Source of the DNA: Arcicella sp043769985
Lineage (GTDB): Bacteria > Bacteroidota > Bacteroidia > Cytophagales > Spirosomataceae
Assembly: GCA_043769985.1 (NCBI GenBank)
Contig: JAYVIV010000034.1
Span: 24,840 to 88,839 of the forward strand
Length of the DNA: 64,000 nucleotides
Direction of reading: 5' to 3'
Below, one piece after another: positions 42,753-50,905 of this stretch (position 1 is the stretch's first letter; every line of letters starts with the position of its first letter). The notes under the pieces are model-generated. The model saw nothing but the letters and a program-made list of their open reading frames with translations, was not told the origin of the DNA and made no database searches. The position numbers and the translations under genes are program-made.

Positions 42753-42920
42753 GTTAACAATTAATAATTAATAGTTATCGGCGAACGATTTCAGTTGATT
42801 ATGGTGTGAGTAATTCAAAATTCACTCATTATTGTTATTTACTTATAAAGTTGTCATTATTACTGATTAGCTTGAAACACTTTATTTTCAACTGTTAATC
42901 ATTAATTGATAACTGTTAAC
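42753..42920. repeat. Imperfect inverted repeats in the atpF-atpH gap
   Basis: AT-rich units containing GTTAAC and ATTAAT face each other at 42753-42779 and 42890-42920 and enclose a further AATTCA/TGAGTAATT-like dyad. Similar AGTTATTAGTTAAT units occur after atpE (about 42022-42052). They widen an operon that is usually compact. Confidence 0.5.
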
Positions 42921-42930
42921 TGTAAAAAAG

Positions 42931-43467
42931 ATGTCCCAGCAAACAGTTGCATACAGATACGCTAAATCACTGTTGGATTTGGCAAAAGAAAAAAACGTTG
43001 AAGACAAGGTTTATGAAGACATGAAACTCTTCAACCAAGTTTGTGACGATAATCATCAGTTTTATTTACTGTTGAAAAGCCCTATTGTATCTCATTATGA
43101 CAAATTGACGATTTTGCAGAAAGTATTTACTGGTAAAGTAGATGCAACATCAATGTCAATTTTTGAAATCATCACGAAGAAGAATCGTGAAGAGATGCTT
43201 CCTCATATTGCAGAAGACTATCTTCGTCAGTATGAGATTTTCAAAGGAATTCAGAAGGCTTATGTAACCACTGCAACTGCCCTGACAGCATCACAAAAGG
43301 CTGAATTTCAGAAGATTGTGGCAGATTCAACGGGTAAGACAGTCGAAATTATTGAAAAAATTGATACGACTTTAATCGGTGGATACGTTCTTCAAGTTAA
43401 TGACCGTCAGATTGATACTTCGGTAAAAACGAAATTGAACGAATTGAAAGTGAAGTTTATGAATTAA
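42931..43467 (+). CDS. atpH: ATP synthase F1 subunit delta
   Basis: A 178-residue stator protein of the OSCP/delta family. The N-terminal helical bundle opens with QTVAYRYAKSLLDLAKEKNV, and the C-terminal domain has VTTATALTASQKAEFQKIVADSTGKTVEIIEKIDTTLIGGYVLQVNDRQIDTSVKTKL, matching the conserved DPSLIGGxxxxxGDxxxDxSV region. It links subunit b to the top of F1. In most Bacteroidota atpA and atpG follow; here a terminator (43506-43536) and unrelated genes follow. Confidence 0.93.
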   Translation: MSQQTVAYRYAKSLLDLAKEKNVEDKVYEDMKLFNQVCDDNHQFYLLLKSPIVSHYDKLTILQKVFTGKVDATSMSIFEIITKKNREEMLPHIAEDYLRQYEIFKGIQKAYVTTATALTASQKAEFQKIVADSTGKTVEIIEKIDTTLIGGYVLQVNDRQIDTSVKTKLNELKVKFMN

Positions 43468-43505
43468 GTAACCACATAGTTACATAGGAATCATAGTTAA
43501 TATAG

Positions 43506-43536
43506 CCCCACAAGAGTTTTCTTTTGTGGGGTTTTT
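43506..43536 (+). terminator. Terminator ending the partial atp operon
   Basis: An 8-bp stem (CCCCACAA / TTGTGGGG) followed by TTTTT, about 40 nt past atpH. Confidence 0.8.
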
Positions 43537-43550
43537 GATTTTAACTTAGT

Positions 43551-43806
43551 TGATGGCACACGGAATGAACGGATTAGATACGGATTTTAAGGAAAATTGT
43601 AAAATAATAGTACCGATTAACTTTCCGAAAGTTCCTCCAAGTCAAACATAGTACGTTTAAATTTACAATTTCCCTAAACTGATTTGAGCAAAATATTAAT
43701 GAAATAATCCTGATTTTAGTATTTCAAATAATCAATATAGTAAGTTATAAATTTAGTATTTTTGTATAAAGATCCGTGTCTAATCCGTTCAATCCATGTG
43801 CCATCA
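43551..43806. repeat. 256-bp element bounded by CACGGATT-family inverted repeats
   Basis: Arms 43551-43585 and 43772-43806 match at 32 of 35 positions. The enclosed 186 bp is AT-rich with no ORF. The arms are related to those at 6274-6306 and 6461-6493. It ends 11 nt before the CHC2 gene ATG and fills almost all of the gap after atpH. The bounded structure resembles a MITE or a palindrome opened by insertion. Confidence 0.8.
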
Positions 43807-43817
43807 CGCAGAAGTAA

Positions 43818-44897
43818 ATGAATATTCTTGACGAACTTAATCAAATATCAATTCTGCAAGTAGCGGAAGATTTGGGCTTAGAAGTTCAACGTCACCGCAT
43901 GAAATGTCCTTTCCACGAAGACGATACACCTTCTTTGGTGTTATATCCACACACCAACAGTTTTTATTGCTTCGGTTGTGCTAAAACGGGCAATTCCATA
44001 ACGCTATATTCTGAAATCAAAAATCTTGATATAAAAACGACTATTAATGATATGGCAAAAGATTATATTGCTGGTTTTCAGCAATATAACAATACTCGTA
44101 AGAAGCCTTTACCCAAAATAAACGTCTTGAATGCTCCTGAAATCAGGAATTTTCCAGCAAAAGATAAACCAACGGCAGAGATTCATTCCCAGATTTATGA
44201 GGCATTCAGAGACTTTTGTTTACAGCAAAAAACGAATGAATTATCTCGAACTGCCTTTGATTATTTACAACACAGAGGTTTTACAGAAAAGACCATTAAG
44301 GATTTTAGAATTTTTGCGATTAAGGATTACACCGAAGCAACTTGGTATATGAAACAGCGTTTTTCATACATTGATTTACAGGAATCGGGACTTTATAATG
44401 TCAAAAACAACCTAATTTTTTATTCTCATTCTTTAATTATTCCTTATTATCGAGGTGGACGAATAGTGTATTTACAAGGGCGAGTTATTGGCAAACCACC
44501 CGAAGGCACAAATCGCTATTGTTTTTTGAATAATCAGCCTCTCACGCTTTTCAATGCAGATTCTTTATTGAAAGTTCGTTCTGGTGAGCGTGTGTATGTA
44601 ACCGAAGGGGCGTTTGATTGTATGCGACTGGTGCAGGAAGGAAAAACGGCGGTGAGTTTAGGAACTGCCAATATTTTCAAAAAAGAATGGGCAAAATTAT
44701 TTCAGCGAGTCAATGTGGTTTTCTATTTAGATAACGATGTGGCAGGACACAAAGCGGCGGATGAATTAGAGAAAATTTTTACACATTTCAATATCTCTTG
44801 TACTCGTAAAAACTTGCCTGATGAATACAAAGATGTGAATGATTATTTTACGGCAAAATTGGGGAGTAATGAGCAATTGGGGTTATTTGGAAGATAA
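43818..44897 (+). CDS. CHC2 zinc-finger / TOPRIM primase-like protein
   Basis: A 359-residue protein with an N-terminal CHC2 zinc ribbon (Cys30, His33, Cys51, Cys54 in MKCPFHEDDTPS and FYCFGCAKTG), a linker with a helical region (about 125-165), and a TOPRIM domain (Glu263 in VYVTEGAFDCMRL; Asp305/Asp307 in VVFYLDNDVAGHKAA). The central part is shorter than in full DnaG (about 600 residues) and there is no DnaB-binding C-terminal domain, so it is not the housekeeping primase. Such proteins are common on plasmids, ICEs and phage-like elements. It lies right after a repeat-bounded element. Confidence 0.75.
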   Translation: MNILDELNQISILQVAEDLGLEVQRHRMKCPFHEDDTPSLVLYPHTNSFYCFGCAKTGNSITLYSEIKNLDIKTTINDMAKDYIAGFQQYNNTRKKPLPKINVLNAPEIRNFPAKDKPTAEIHSQIYEAFRDFCLQQKTNELSRTAFDYLQHRGFTEKTIKDFRIFAIKDYTEATWYMKQRFSYIDLQESGLYNVKNNLIFYSHSLIIPYYRGGRIVYLQGRVIGKPPEGTNRYCFLNNQPLTLFNADSLLKVRSGERVYVTEGAFDCMRLVQEGKTAVSLGTANIFKKEWAKLFQRVNVVFYLDNDVAGHKAADELEKIFTHFNISCTRKNLPDEYKDVNDYFTAKLGSNEQLGLFGR

Positions 44898-45395
44898 ACC
44901 TCGATAATATTTCAGCATTTCTGGGTAAGTCATGCCCATTAACATTCCTTGAACGGTCATAGTGATTCGCTTTGTTTTTGTTTCAATTGTTTTAGCAGAT
45001 TCTATCCATTTTGAATAATACGTTTGATGACTTTTAGGCAATTTCAAGAATATTTCTAATGCCTTTGGTTCATCTTCCAGGCACATTATTAGTTCTTCCG
45101 ATTGTGGCAATTCATCAGTATCTTCTTCCAAATTGAGCGTCACCATCGCCCCTTCTTCTTTGCCAGTTCCTTTACGGATTTGGGCGTTCATGGGAATAAT
45201 AAAATCGCCTTCTCCCATCGGTAAAAGGGCCAATAATTTTACTGGAAAGTTGTCAATGAAGCCTTTTACTCGAAAACGGAGTTTGGTATCAGGCTTTATT
45301 TCATGGGCAATATGGGCAGGAATTTCGATATAAGTCCAGCCTGTTTTTTCGCCTTTTTCTCCGAATTTTTGTAGGATTGTTTGGAAGGTGGTCAT
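44883..45395 (-). CDS. YdeI/OmpD-associated (DUF1905) family protein
   Basis: A 170-residue cytoplasmic protein. The N-terminal DUF1905 beta-barrel-like domain (GWTYIEIPAHIAHEI, FRVKGFIDNFPVKLLALLPMGEGDFIIPMNAQIRK, about 18-75) is joined to the C-terminal YdeI/bacteriocin-protection helical region (ALEIFLKLPKSHQTYYSKWIESAKTIETKTKRI, about 110-150). The molecular role is unknown. Its 3' end overlaps the convergent CHC2/TOPRIM gene by 15 nt with no terminator between. Confidence 0.85.
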   Translation of the reverse strand: MTTFQTILQKFGEKGEKTGWTYIEIPAHIAHEIKPDTKLRFRVKGFIDNFPVKLLALLPMGEGDFIIPMNAQIRKGTGKEEGAMVTLNLEEDTDELPQSEELIMCLEDEPKALEIFLKLPKSHQTYYSKWIESAKTIETKTKRITMTVQGMLMGMTYPEMLKYYRGLSSK

Positions 45396-45407
45396 AATTC
45401 TAAGGCG

Positions 45408-45968
45408 TTATTCCTCTCCAAATATTTCCTCAAAGCTCAATTCAAATCCTTCTAAAAGTTTAGACTTAGCAATGCCTTTTTCTTCAACTGATGAAAAGAC
45501 TTGGTATTTTTTATCTTCCAAAGAATGGACAATAATTGTCTCGTTCAAAGGGTCTATCAACCAATATTCTTTTACGCCAAAACTCTCATAATCATTCTTT
45601 TTTTCAACGTAATCCCTTACTACTGAGCCTTTTGAAACAACTTCGACCATTAAATCAGGAACTCCAACGATGTTTTTTTTGGTAATAATATTTTTATTTT
45701 CGTTTGAAATAAACAGCACATCAGGTTCACAAACGTTGCCTTCATCAAAAACAACATCTAAGGGTGAAACAAATACTTCTCCTAATTGGAGAGATTCTAC
45801 AAAATTGTCTAATTTTTTCGTTACTTGTTTAACGATTCTTTGATGTTTAGTATTTGGAGACGGCATATCTATTAAATGATAATTGCGGATTTCATATCTT
45901 GCTTCCGAAGGAGTTTCGTCTGAGAGCCTTTGATACGTCCATATGCCACTGTGGACTGTTGTAAGCAT
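45408..45968 (-). CDS. Uma2 (DUF820) PD-(D/E)XK family protein, first copy
   Basis: A 186-residue protein of the Uma2 family, which has a restriction-endonuclease-like fold. Fold motifs: CEPDVLFIS (acidic residue on the core strand), PDLMVEVVSKGS (the E-x-V strand), KKNDYESFGVKEYWLIDP (helix with Lys, then the closing strand). Uma2 genes occur in many copies in cyanobacteria and some Bacteroidota; their biological role is not established. It is read toward the YdeI-like gene, 12 nt apart, so perhaps co-transcribed with it. Confidence 0.85.
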   Translation of the reverse strand: MLTTVHSGIWTYQRLSDETPSEARYEIRNYHLIDMPSPNTKHQRIVKQVTKKLDNFVESLQLGEVFVSPLDVVFDEGNVCEPDVLFISNENKNIITKKNIVGVPDLMVEVVSKGSVVRDYVEKKNDYESFGVKEYWLIDPLNETIIVHSLEDKKYQVFSSVEEKGIAKSKLLEGFELSFEEIFGEE

Positions 45969-46013
45969 ATTCTTATTGTTTTTTATACTAAGATAGAAAA
46001 TGTTTTTAACTTG

Positions 46014-49000
46014 TCAATTTCCCTTCCTCAAATTCTTATTCGTCGAATCGCTTTGAACAGGTTTATTCTTCTTAAAAAGTCCATCCAAAATATTCTTTTT
46101 CTGTTCTTCCAAAATTTTCTTGGCTCGTTCGTTAGCGGCTTTTTTGATACTATCGGTAGTTCGTTTCACTTTAGCTTCAAGGGCATCTCTTTCCTTTTGG
46201 ATTTTGGCTTCTATTTCGGCTTTTTTGGCGTTGGCTTGGCTCATTAATTTATCTTTTTCCACTTGAATTCGTGCTTCGACTTCTTTTTTCAAACGGTCAG
46301 CCTCTTCTAAGGCTCTGGTTTTTGCAGCATCAATTTGGGACTTTGCTTCTGAAACTACGGCATCTTTTATGGAGTTGGCGGTGCTACTTCCTTTAAATCC
46401 GAAAATAGGATTTTTTAAATTTCCACCCAACGCCAAATCGAACTTTATTCGGTCGCTTCCCTGCAAGGCTTTTCCCGTCCATTTCTGAAAAATATTGCTG
46501 AATGCCTCCCCTGTTTTACCTGCGGGAACGTCCAAGACTAAGGCATAATCCATCGAACCAGTAAGCCCATGACGACCCGAAGCGGTAATCTTATAATCAT
46601 CAAATTTAATGTCAAAAGGTTTTACTCCGAACGTTCCATCTTTGATTTCAAATTGCATCAAAAGGTTGTTCAATTTAGTGTTTTTTAGCTTGGTTAATTT
46701 CGTTGCTTCAACCAATTTTTGCACCAACGGATTGTTCTCAGAAATCTCTCCATTTAATATTTTCATCAATCCATCGCCACTGATTGTATTGATTTTAGGC
46801 ATCATATCTTGTCCTAATTCTCCATTAATTTTCAACTTAGAATTTATCCCACCGATGAGATATTGTGCAACGGGCATTAAGTATTTTACGATATTAAGAT
46901 GTTGGTATGCTTGAGCAATTTCCACGTTCTCTAAATTTAAAGCAAAGTCAAATTTTGGATGAGCTAAATCGGATGAATTATACGTTCCGTTGGTAATAAA
47001 ATTACCTCCTAATGAATTAAATGCTACGTTTTGCATTTTCACGGCTCCATTCCCAACCGTTAATAAACCTTTGATATTTTTCAATTCCATCTTATCATAC
47101 AGCGCATTTGTAATCTCAGAATTGATAACTAAATCCATATTTTTAGGGACAGAAATAGCCCCCTCCGCCCCCGAAGGGGGAACTTTCGACTTGGACGTTC
47201 CGACAAAACTGGATGAGAAAGTTCCCCCTTCGGGGGCGGAGGGGGCTATCCATTCATTGACATTGAATTTATTGGATTTTACGTTCAATTTTCCTTTTAA
47301 TGGTTCATTATTCAGCACATATCCAATATAATTTGAGAACGTTCCATTACCCGTAAAATCACTCGTTCCTAAATATCCTTGTGAATCTGAAACGTTGATA
47401 CTTTGGGGCGAAAATGTCATACTTGCAGACGTGATTTTTATGCCCTGGGGATAGTCTTTTGAAGCAAATTCAACGCCTTTAAGTTTGGCTTTTCCAGTGG
47501 TTGGAAGGTTACTATAACGCTTAGCTTTTACGTCCGACATTTTGCCTTTAGTTTCTATATCAGCGTCCACGATTCCTTTCAAAGTCATATCTTTTAGAGG
47601 GTATATTTTAGTAATTTTTGTAAGGTCTATTTTACCTTTTGCCTTAATGTCCCAATTGTAATTTTCAAAGTTCTGAATAGTTCCGTATGCTGTAAAAGGC
47701 TCGCCATCTAAAACCAATCGGAGGCCTGAAATATTTAGATTTGTAGAAGCCAAAGCACCATCGGTATTTAACAAAGTAGCTTTGGCGTTGATGTTTTGGA
47801 TTGGTTCTGGAAATTTGTCAGATTTGATAAAACCATTTGTTAAACTCATTACCGCATTGACTTGGGGAAATTGTTTTGTGATTGTGTCATAAGTTCCTTT
47901 TGCTTTCAAATTAACATCGTACAACCCTCTCATTTCCAAACCTTTCATCGGGAAAATTTGGGCAATTTGTTGTAAATCTAACTTCGCCACAAGGTCTGCA
48001 TTAACCTTTGATTTCTTTAACCCTTCAATTAAAATTCGTCCGTTGATAGGGTTTTTACCAAAATTCATGACCAATTTCTTAAAATCTAAAACGCTGTTAT
48101 TCAAGTCGTTGGTGTTATTCTTAGCTTTAAAATCAATATTTATACCCGTTACGGCAGTGGGTAAATCAGGATATTGAAACATAGCATTTGAAACCAATAA
48201 ATTAAAATCATAAGTCGGAAATTGGGTTGCGTTTTTTGTTCCTTTCACAAAGCCATCAAACTTTACATTTCCTTCGGCTTTGAGGTCTTTGAATTTATCA
48301 GTATAAATATTGGGAACTAAGGAAAGGAGATTTTTAAAAGAATTTTCGGGTGATGAATAAGTCAAATCAATTACGATGTTTGAAGTGTCAGGCATGGCAA
48401 CTGAACCTGCAAAATTCAGCATGAAGTCATTGATTGTGAGTGAGTTATCTTTGAAAGTGTATTTGTTGTTGACTTGGTTGATGGTCATATCCATATTGGC
48501 AGATACTTTTTTATCGGTCAAATAAGACGTTCCTCTGTATTCAATATTTCCCTTTTCGATTTCCGTTTTGGTACTTAAATCATAAATATCCGAATTTATG
48601 TCACCCGAACCTTCATGCGTGATATTTTGCAAAGAAACGTAAGCATTTTTCAGTTTATCGTCATAAATAATTTGTCCGTCCGATATTTTCCAAGATTTAA
48701 TCCCTAATTGGAAATTACTCTTTTCATTACTTTCATTTTGCTGTGCTTTTAAAGAATCTGTTTTATAAATATCATAATTATTAGAGCCGTCATTCAATAC
48801 TTTCATCAAGATTTTGGGAGAATCAAATTGAACAGAATTTACCGCAATTTTATCTCCCGAAAGGATAGATTTTACATCGGCAGAAACTGAAAATGACTTT
48901 GCTTGCACCAGTGTATCACCCACAAAAGGTGAACGTCCTACTATGCCAAAGTCTGATAATGATAGCGTTACGTTTGGGAAATGCTTAATTAACGATAAAT

Positions 49001-49154
49001 CAAAATCTTTGTAATAGACCGTGGCGTTAATCTTTTTTTGAATTTCCTGATTAACTTTCGCTTGAATTTCATCCTTGAAAAAGAGAGGAATAGCGAACAA
49101 AACGCCAGCAAAAAGAGCGATGAGTGAAACAAAGATGATAAGGATTTTTTTCAT
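46014..49154 (-). CDS. AsmA family protein with an in-frame palindromic insertion
   Basis: A 1046-residue inner-membrane-anchored periplasmic protein. The N-terminal TM (about 4-26) leads into an AsmA N-terminal region (NVTLSLSDFGIVGRSPFVGDTLVQAKSF) and long repeating beta-groove sequence up to an AsmA_2-like C-terminal domain (about 800-940). The last 100 residues are a charged coiled coil (EEADRLKKEVEARIQVEKD). Such bridge-like proteins are thought to move phospholipid or limit outer-membrane biogenesis. At 47155-47249 a 33-bp perfect inverted repeat is read through, giving IAPSAPEGGTF ... KVPPSGAEGAI. The insertion seems tolerated between repeats. Confidence 0.88.
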   Translation of the reverse strand: MKKILIIFVSLIALFAGVLFAIPLFFKDEIQAKVNQEIQKKINATVYYKDFDLSLIKHFPNVTLSLSDFGIVGRSPFVGDTLVQAKSFSVSADVKSILSGDKIAVNSVQFDSPKILMKVLNDGSNNYDIYKTDSLKAQQNESNEKSNFQLGIKSWKISDGQIIYDDKLKNAYVSLQNITHEGSGDINSDIYDLSTKTEIEKGNIEYRGTSYLTDKKVSANMDMTINQVNNKYTFKDNSLTINDFMLNFAGSVAMPDTSNIVIDLTYSSPENSFKNLLSLVPNIYTDKFKDLKAEGNVKFDGFVKGTKNATQFPTYDFNLLVSNAMFQYPDLPTAVTGINIDFKAKNNTNDLNNSVLDFKKLVMNFGKNPINGRILIEGLKKSKVNADLVAKLDLQQIAQIFPMKGLEMRGLYDVNLKAKGTYDTITKQFPQVNAVMSLTNGFIKSDKFPEPIQNINAKATLLNTDGALASTNLNISGLRLVLDGEPFTAYGTIQNFENYNWDIKAKGKIDLTKITKIYPLKDMTLKGIVDADIETKGKMSDVKAKRYSNLPTTGKAKLKGVEFASKDYPQGIKITSASMTFSPQSINVSDSQGYLGTSDFTGNGTFSNYIGYVLNNEPLKGKLNVKSNKFNVNEWIAPSAPEGGTFSSSFVGTSKSKVPPSGAEGAISVPKNMDLVINSEITNALYDKMELKNIKGLLTVGNGAVKMQNVAFNSLGGNFITNGTYNSSDLAHPKFDFALNLENVEIAQAYQHLNIVKYLMPVAQYLIGGINSKLKINGELGQDMMPKINTISGDGLMKILNGEISENNPLVQKLVEATKLTKLKNTKLNNLLMQFEIKDGTFGVKPFDIKFDDYKITASGRHGLTGSMDYALVLDVPAGKTGEAFSNIFQKWTGKALQGSDRIKFDLALGGNLKNPIFGFKGSSTANSIKDAVVSEAKSQIDAAKTRALEEADRLKKEVEARIQVEKDKLMSQANAKKAEIEAKIQKERDALEAKVKRTTDSIKKAANERAKKILEEQKKNILDGLFKKNKPVQSDSTNKNLRKGN
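47155..47249. repeat. In-frame palindromic element inside the asmA-like gene
   Basis: Arms 47155-47187 and 47217-47249 are perfect 33-bp reverse complements (core CCCCCGAAGGGGGAA) around a 29-nt loop. The G+C content is far above the host gene. A sibling with the same core lies between genes at 58453-58528. Both arms are in the same reading frame without stops. Confidence 0.9.
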
Positions 49155-49172
49155 GGTTTTGGATTTGAGATA

Positions 49173-49244
49173 TTTGCCACGAAGGCACGAAGTCTCTAAG
49201 TATTGTAAAGAAAAACCTCTGAGTCTTAGAGCCTTCGTGGCAAA
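49173..49244. repeat. Inverted repeat TTTGCCACGAAGGC family before the asmA-like gene
   Basis: Units TTTGCCACGAAGGC (from 49173) and GCCTTCGTGGCAAA (to 49244) with internal AGTCTCTAAG / TCTTAGAG copies face each other. Similar CCAAGACACTAAG units appear at 27636-27823. Confidence 0.7.
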
Positions 49245-49264
49245 ATTAAGTTCTCAAAAATAAA

Positions 49265-49293
49265 AAAGCACATACGTTTGTATGCACTTTTAA
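49265..49293 (-). terminator. Possible terminator of the second Uma2 gene
   Basis: A CATAC / GTATG hairpin with flanking AAAAGCA / TGCACTTTT lies past the stop codon. The stem has a two-base internal mismatch, so strength is uncertain. Confidence 0.45.
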
Positions 49294-49319
49294 CGAAAAA
49301 TATTGTTTCAAATTATTTC

Positions 49320-49922
49320 CTAAACTGGTAGTTCAACATTAATTATTCCCTCCGTCTCCTCATAAATATCTGATAATGAGAGTTCTAATTCGATATTTTT
49401 TATTTGAATAGAACCTTCCAAGGTATCCGCTTCGGAAGCTAAAAACCATAATCCTAAATCACTTTCTTTTCGCATTACTTCCGCACGAATACTGGTTGAA
49501 CTTATCAACACATATTCTCGAAGACTTGGAATACTTCTATAAAGGGCAAATTTTTCTCCTCTATCATAAGCCTCCGTACTTTTTGACAGGATTTCGATAA
49601 TTACAACGGGATTCATAATTACATCTTTTTCACCGTCCAAAAACTTCTTATCACCACAAACTACCATTAAATCTGGGTAAGTATAAAGTGTATTGGCGGG
49701 GATATGAAGTTTCATATCTGCCGAATAATGGGTACACTTTTTGCCACTCAAATGGTTAAATAATGAACCTGAAACTCTTCTTGAAATCATACTATGATTT
49801 TCAGAAGCTCCTGCCATAGCAAATATTTCTCCTTGAAAATACTCGCTTTTATAATCGGCTTCTCGTTCCATTTGTAGATATTCTTCGGGAGAATAATACG
49901 ATAATTTTGGTAATGCTGACAT
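49320..49922 (-). CDS. Uma2 (DUF820) PD-(D/E)XK family protein, second copy
   Basis: A 200-residue Uma2 protein. It opens with LSYYSPEEYLQMEREADYKSEYFQGEIFAMAGAS, the classic Uma2 start. The core motifs are TYPDLMVVCGDKK, NPVVIIEILSKSTEAYDRGEKFALYRSIPSLREYVLIS. Acidic residues Asp (PDLM) and Glu (IEIL) and the Lys on the following helix are in place for the nuclease-like fold. It has little similarity to the copies at 45408 and 56468 beyond the family motifs, so these are old paralogues, not recent duplicates. Confidence 0.88.
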   Translation of the reverse strand: MSALPKLSYYSPEEYLQMEREADYKSEYFQGEIFAMAGASENHSMISRRVSGSLFNHLSGKKCTHYSADMKLHIPANTLYTYPDLMVVCGDKKFLDGEKDVIMNPVVIIEILSKSTEAYDRGEKFALYRSIPSLREYVLISSTSIRAEVMRKESDLGLWFLASEADTLEGSIQIKNIELELSLSDIYEETEGIINVELPV

Positions 49923-50011
49923 TATTCTTAATTGTTGAGGGGTGAATTATTGAATTGTTGAAGCAATTTTCATCCCAATTTTACTCAAATCTACAAAAAA
50001 CAGGGCAATAA

Positions 50012-50046
50012 AAAAACTTGTAAAAGGGCTTCCTTTACAAGTTTTT
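50012..50046 (-). terminator. greA terminator
   Basis: A perfect 13-bp stem (AAAAACTTGTAAA / TTTACAAGTTTTT) with a 9-nt loop, 50 nt past the greA stop. It is flanked by GAATTGTTGAA / TTCAACAATTG units at about 49950 and 50082 and a GGAACG/CGTTCC hairpin at 50055-50071. Confidence 0.8.
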
Positions 50047-50095
50047 CAACAAGCGGAACGCCGCCCGTTCCACAACTGACACTTCAACAATTGAA

Positions 50096-50569
50096 CTATC
50101 TCGTAATTTCCATAATTTCAAATTCCATCACACCCGCAGGAGCTTGAATTTGGGCAATATCACCCACTTTTTTTCCAAACAATCCTTTTCCATAAGGCGA
50201 AGAATTAGAAATTTTACCCGCCGCTAAATCTGCCTCTTCCTCCGAAACAATGGTATAAACCTTCTCAATACCATTTTTTGTGTGTTTTATCTTCACTTTC
50301 GACAAAATTGAGACGATTGAATTATCAACGTTGGTTTCGTCAATCACACGAGCGTTTGCCACAACTTCATTGAGCTTCATAATCTTTAGTTCCAATAGAC
50401 CTTGTGCATCTTTGGCAGCATCGTATTCAGCATTTTCGCTCAAATCGCCCTTGTCACGTGCCTCCGCAATCTGTGCCGACATATCTGCACGTCCCTGAGT
50501 TTTAAGATGCTGTAATTCAGCCTTTAATTCATCAAACTTTTCCTGTGTGTAATACTGGAACTTTGCCAT
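50096..50569 (-). CDS. greA: Transcription elongation factor GreA
   Basis: A 157-residue factor that enters the RNA polymerase secondary channel and stimulates cleavage of backtracked RNA. The N-terminal coiled coil (about 8-75) carries the acidic tip in EARDKGDLSENAEYDAAKDAQG, with the catalytic acidic pair in this loop. The C-terminal FKBP-like domain has IVSEEEADLAAGKISNSSPYGKGLFGKKVGD. Length and domain order are normal. It starts divergently from fmt across a 336-bp repeat-rich region. Confidence 0.95.
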   Translation of the reverse strand: MAKFQYYTQEKFDELKAELQHLKTQGRADMSAQIAEARDKGDLSENAEYDAAKDAQGLLELKIMKLNEVVANARVIDETNVDNSIVSILSKVKIKHTKNGIEKVYTIVSEEEADLAAGKISNSSPYGKGLFGKKVGDIAQIQAPAGVMEFEIMEITR

Positions 50570-50676
50570 ATTATTATTGCTTTAAGGTTTTTCTTAATTG
50601 ATTAAGAGAAAAAAAAATACTGACAATGTGCCAGCAAATGTTTTTCTAATTTTACCTAACTCATTTACAAACAAAA

Positions 50677-50697
50677 AGAACGGTCTAAGACCGTTCT
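50677..50697. repeat. Short palindrome AGAACGGTC-TAA-GACCGTTCT
   Basis: A perfect 9-bp stem with a 3-nt loop in the greA-fmt divergent gap. Too close to neither gene to be a terminator; it belongs with the other palindromes of the window. Confidence 0.6.
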
Positions 50698-50837
50698 ACA
50701 AGATTTTTTATGACCTTTGCAGAAACATCTGTTTATGTAATAATTTCATGTTTTTGTTTTACTTGCATTTGCTGTAATAATTAGAATAACAAATTTACGA
50801 AAACTTTAAGGATTTCAAAGTGTTTTTTTAGGAATGT

Positions 50838-50895
50838 GTAACACGGACAGCCTTGTCCGATCTATATCAACTACGGACAAGGCTGTCCGTATTAC
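50838..50895. repeat. Inverted repeat abutting the fmt start codon
   Basis: Arms 50838-50859 and 50874-50895 match at 21 of 22 positions (ACGGACAGCCTTGTCCG). The right arm ends 10 nt before the fmt ATG, so the leader RNA would fold against the initiation region. Confidence 0.8.
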
Positions 50896-50905
50896 AAAGT
50901 GTAAT

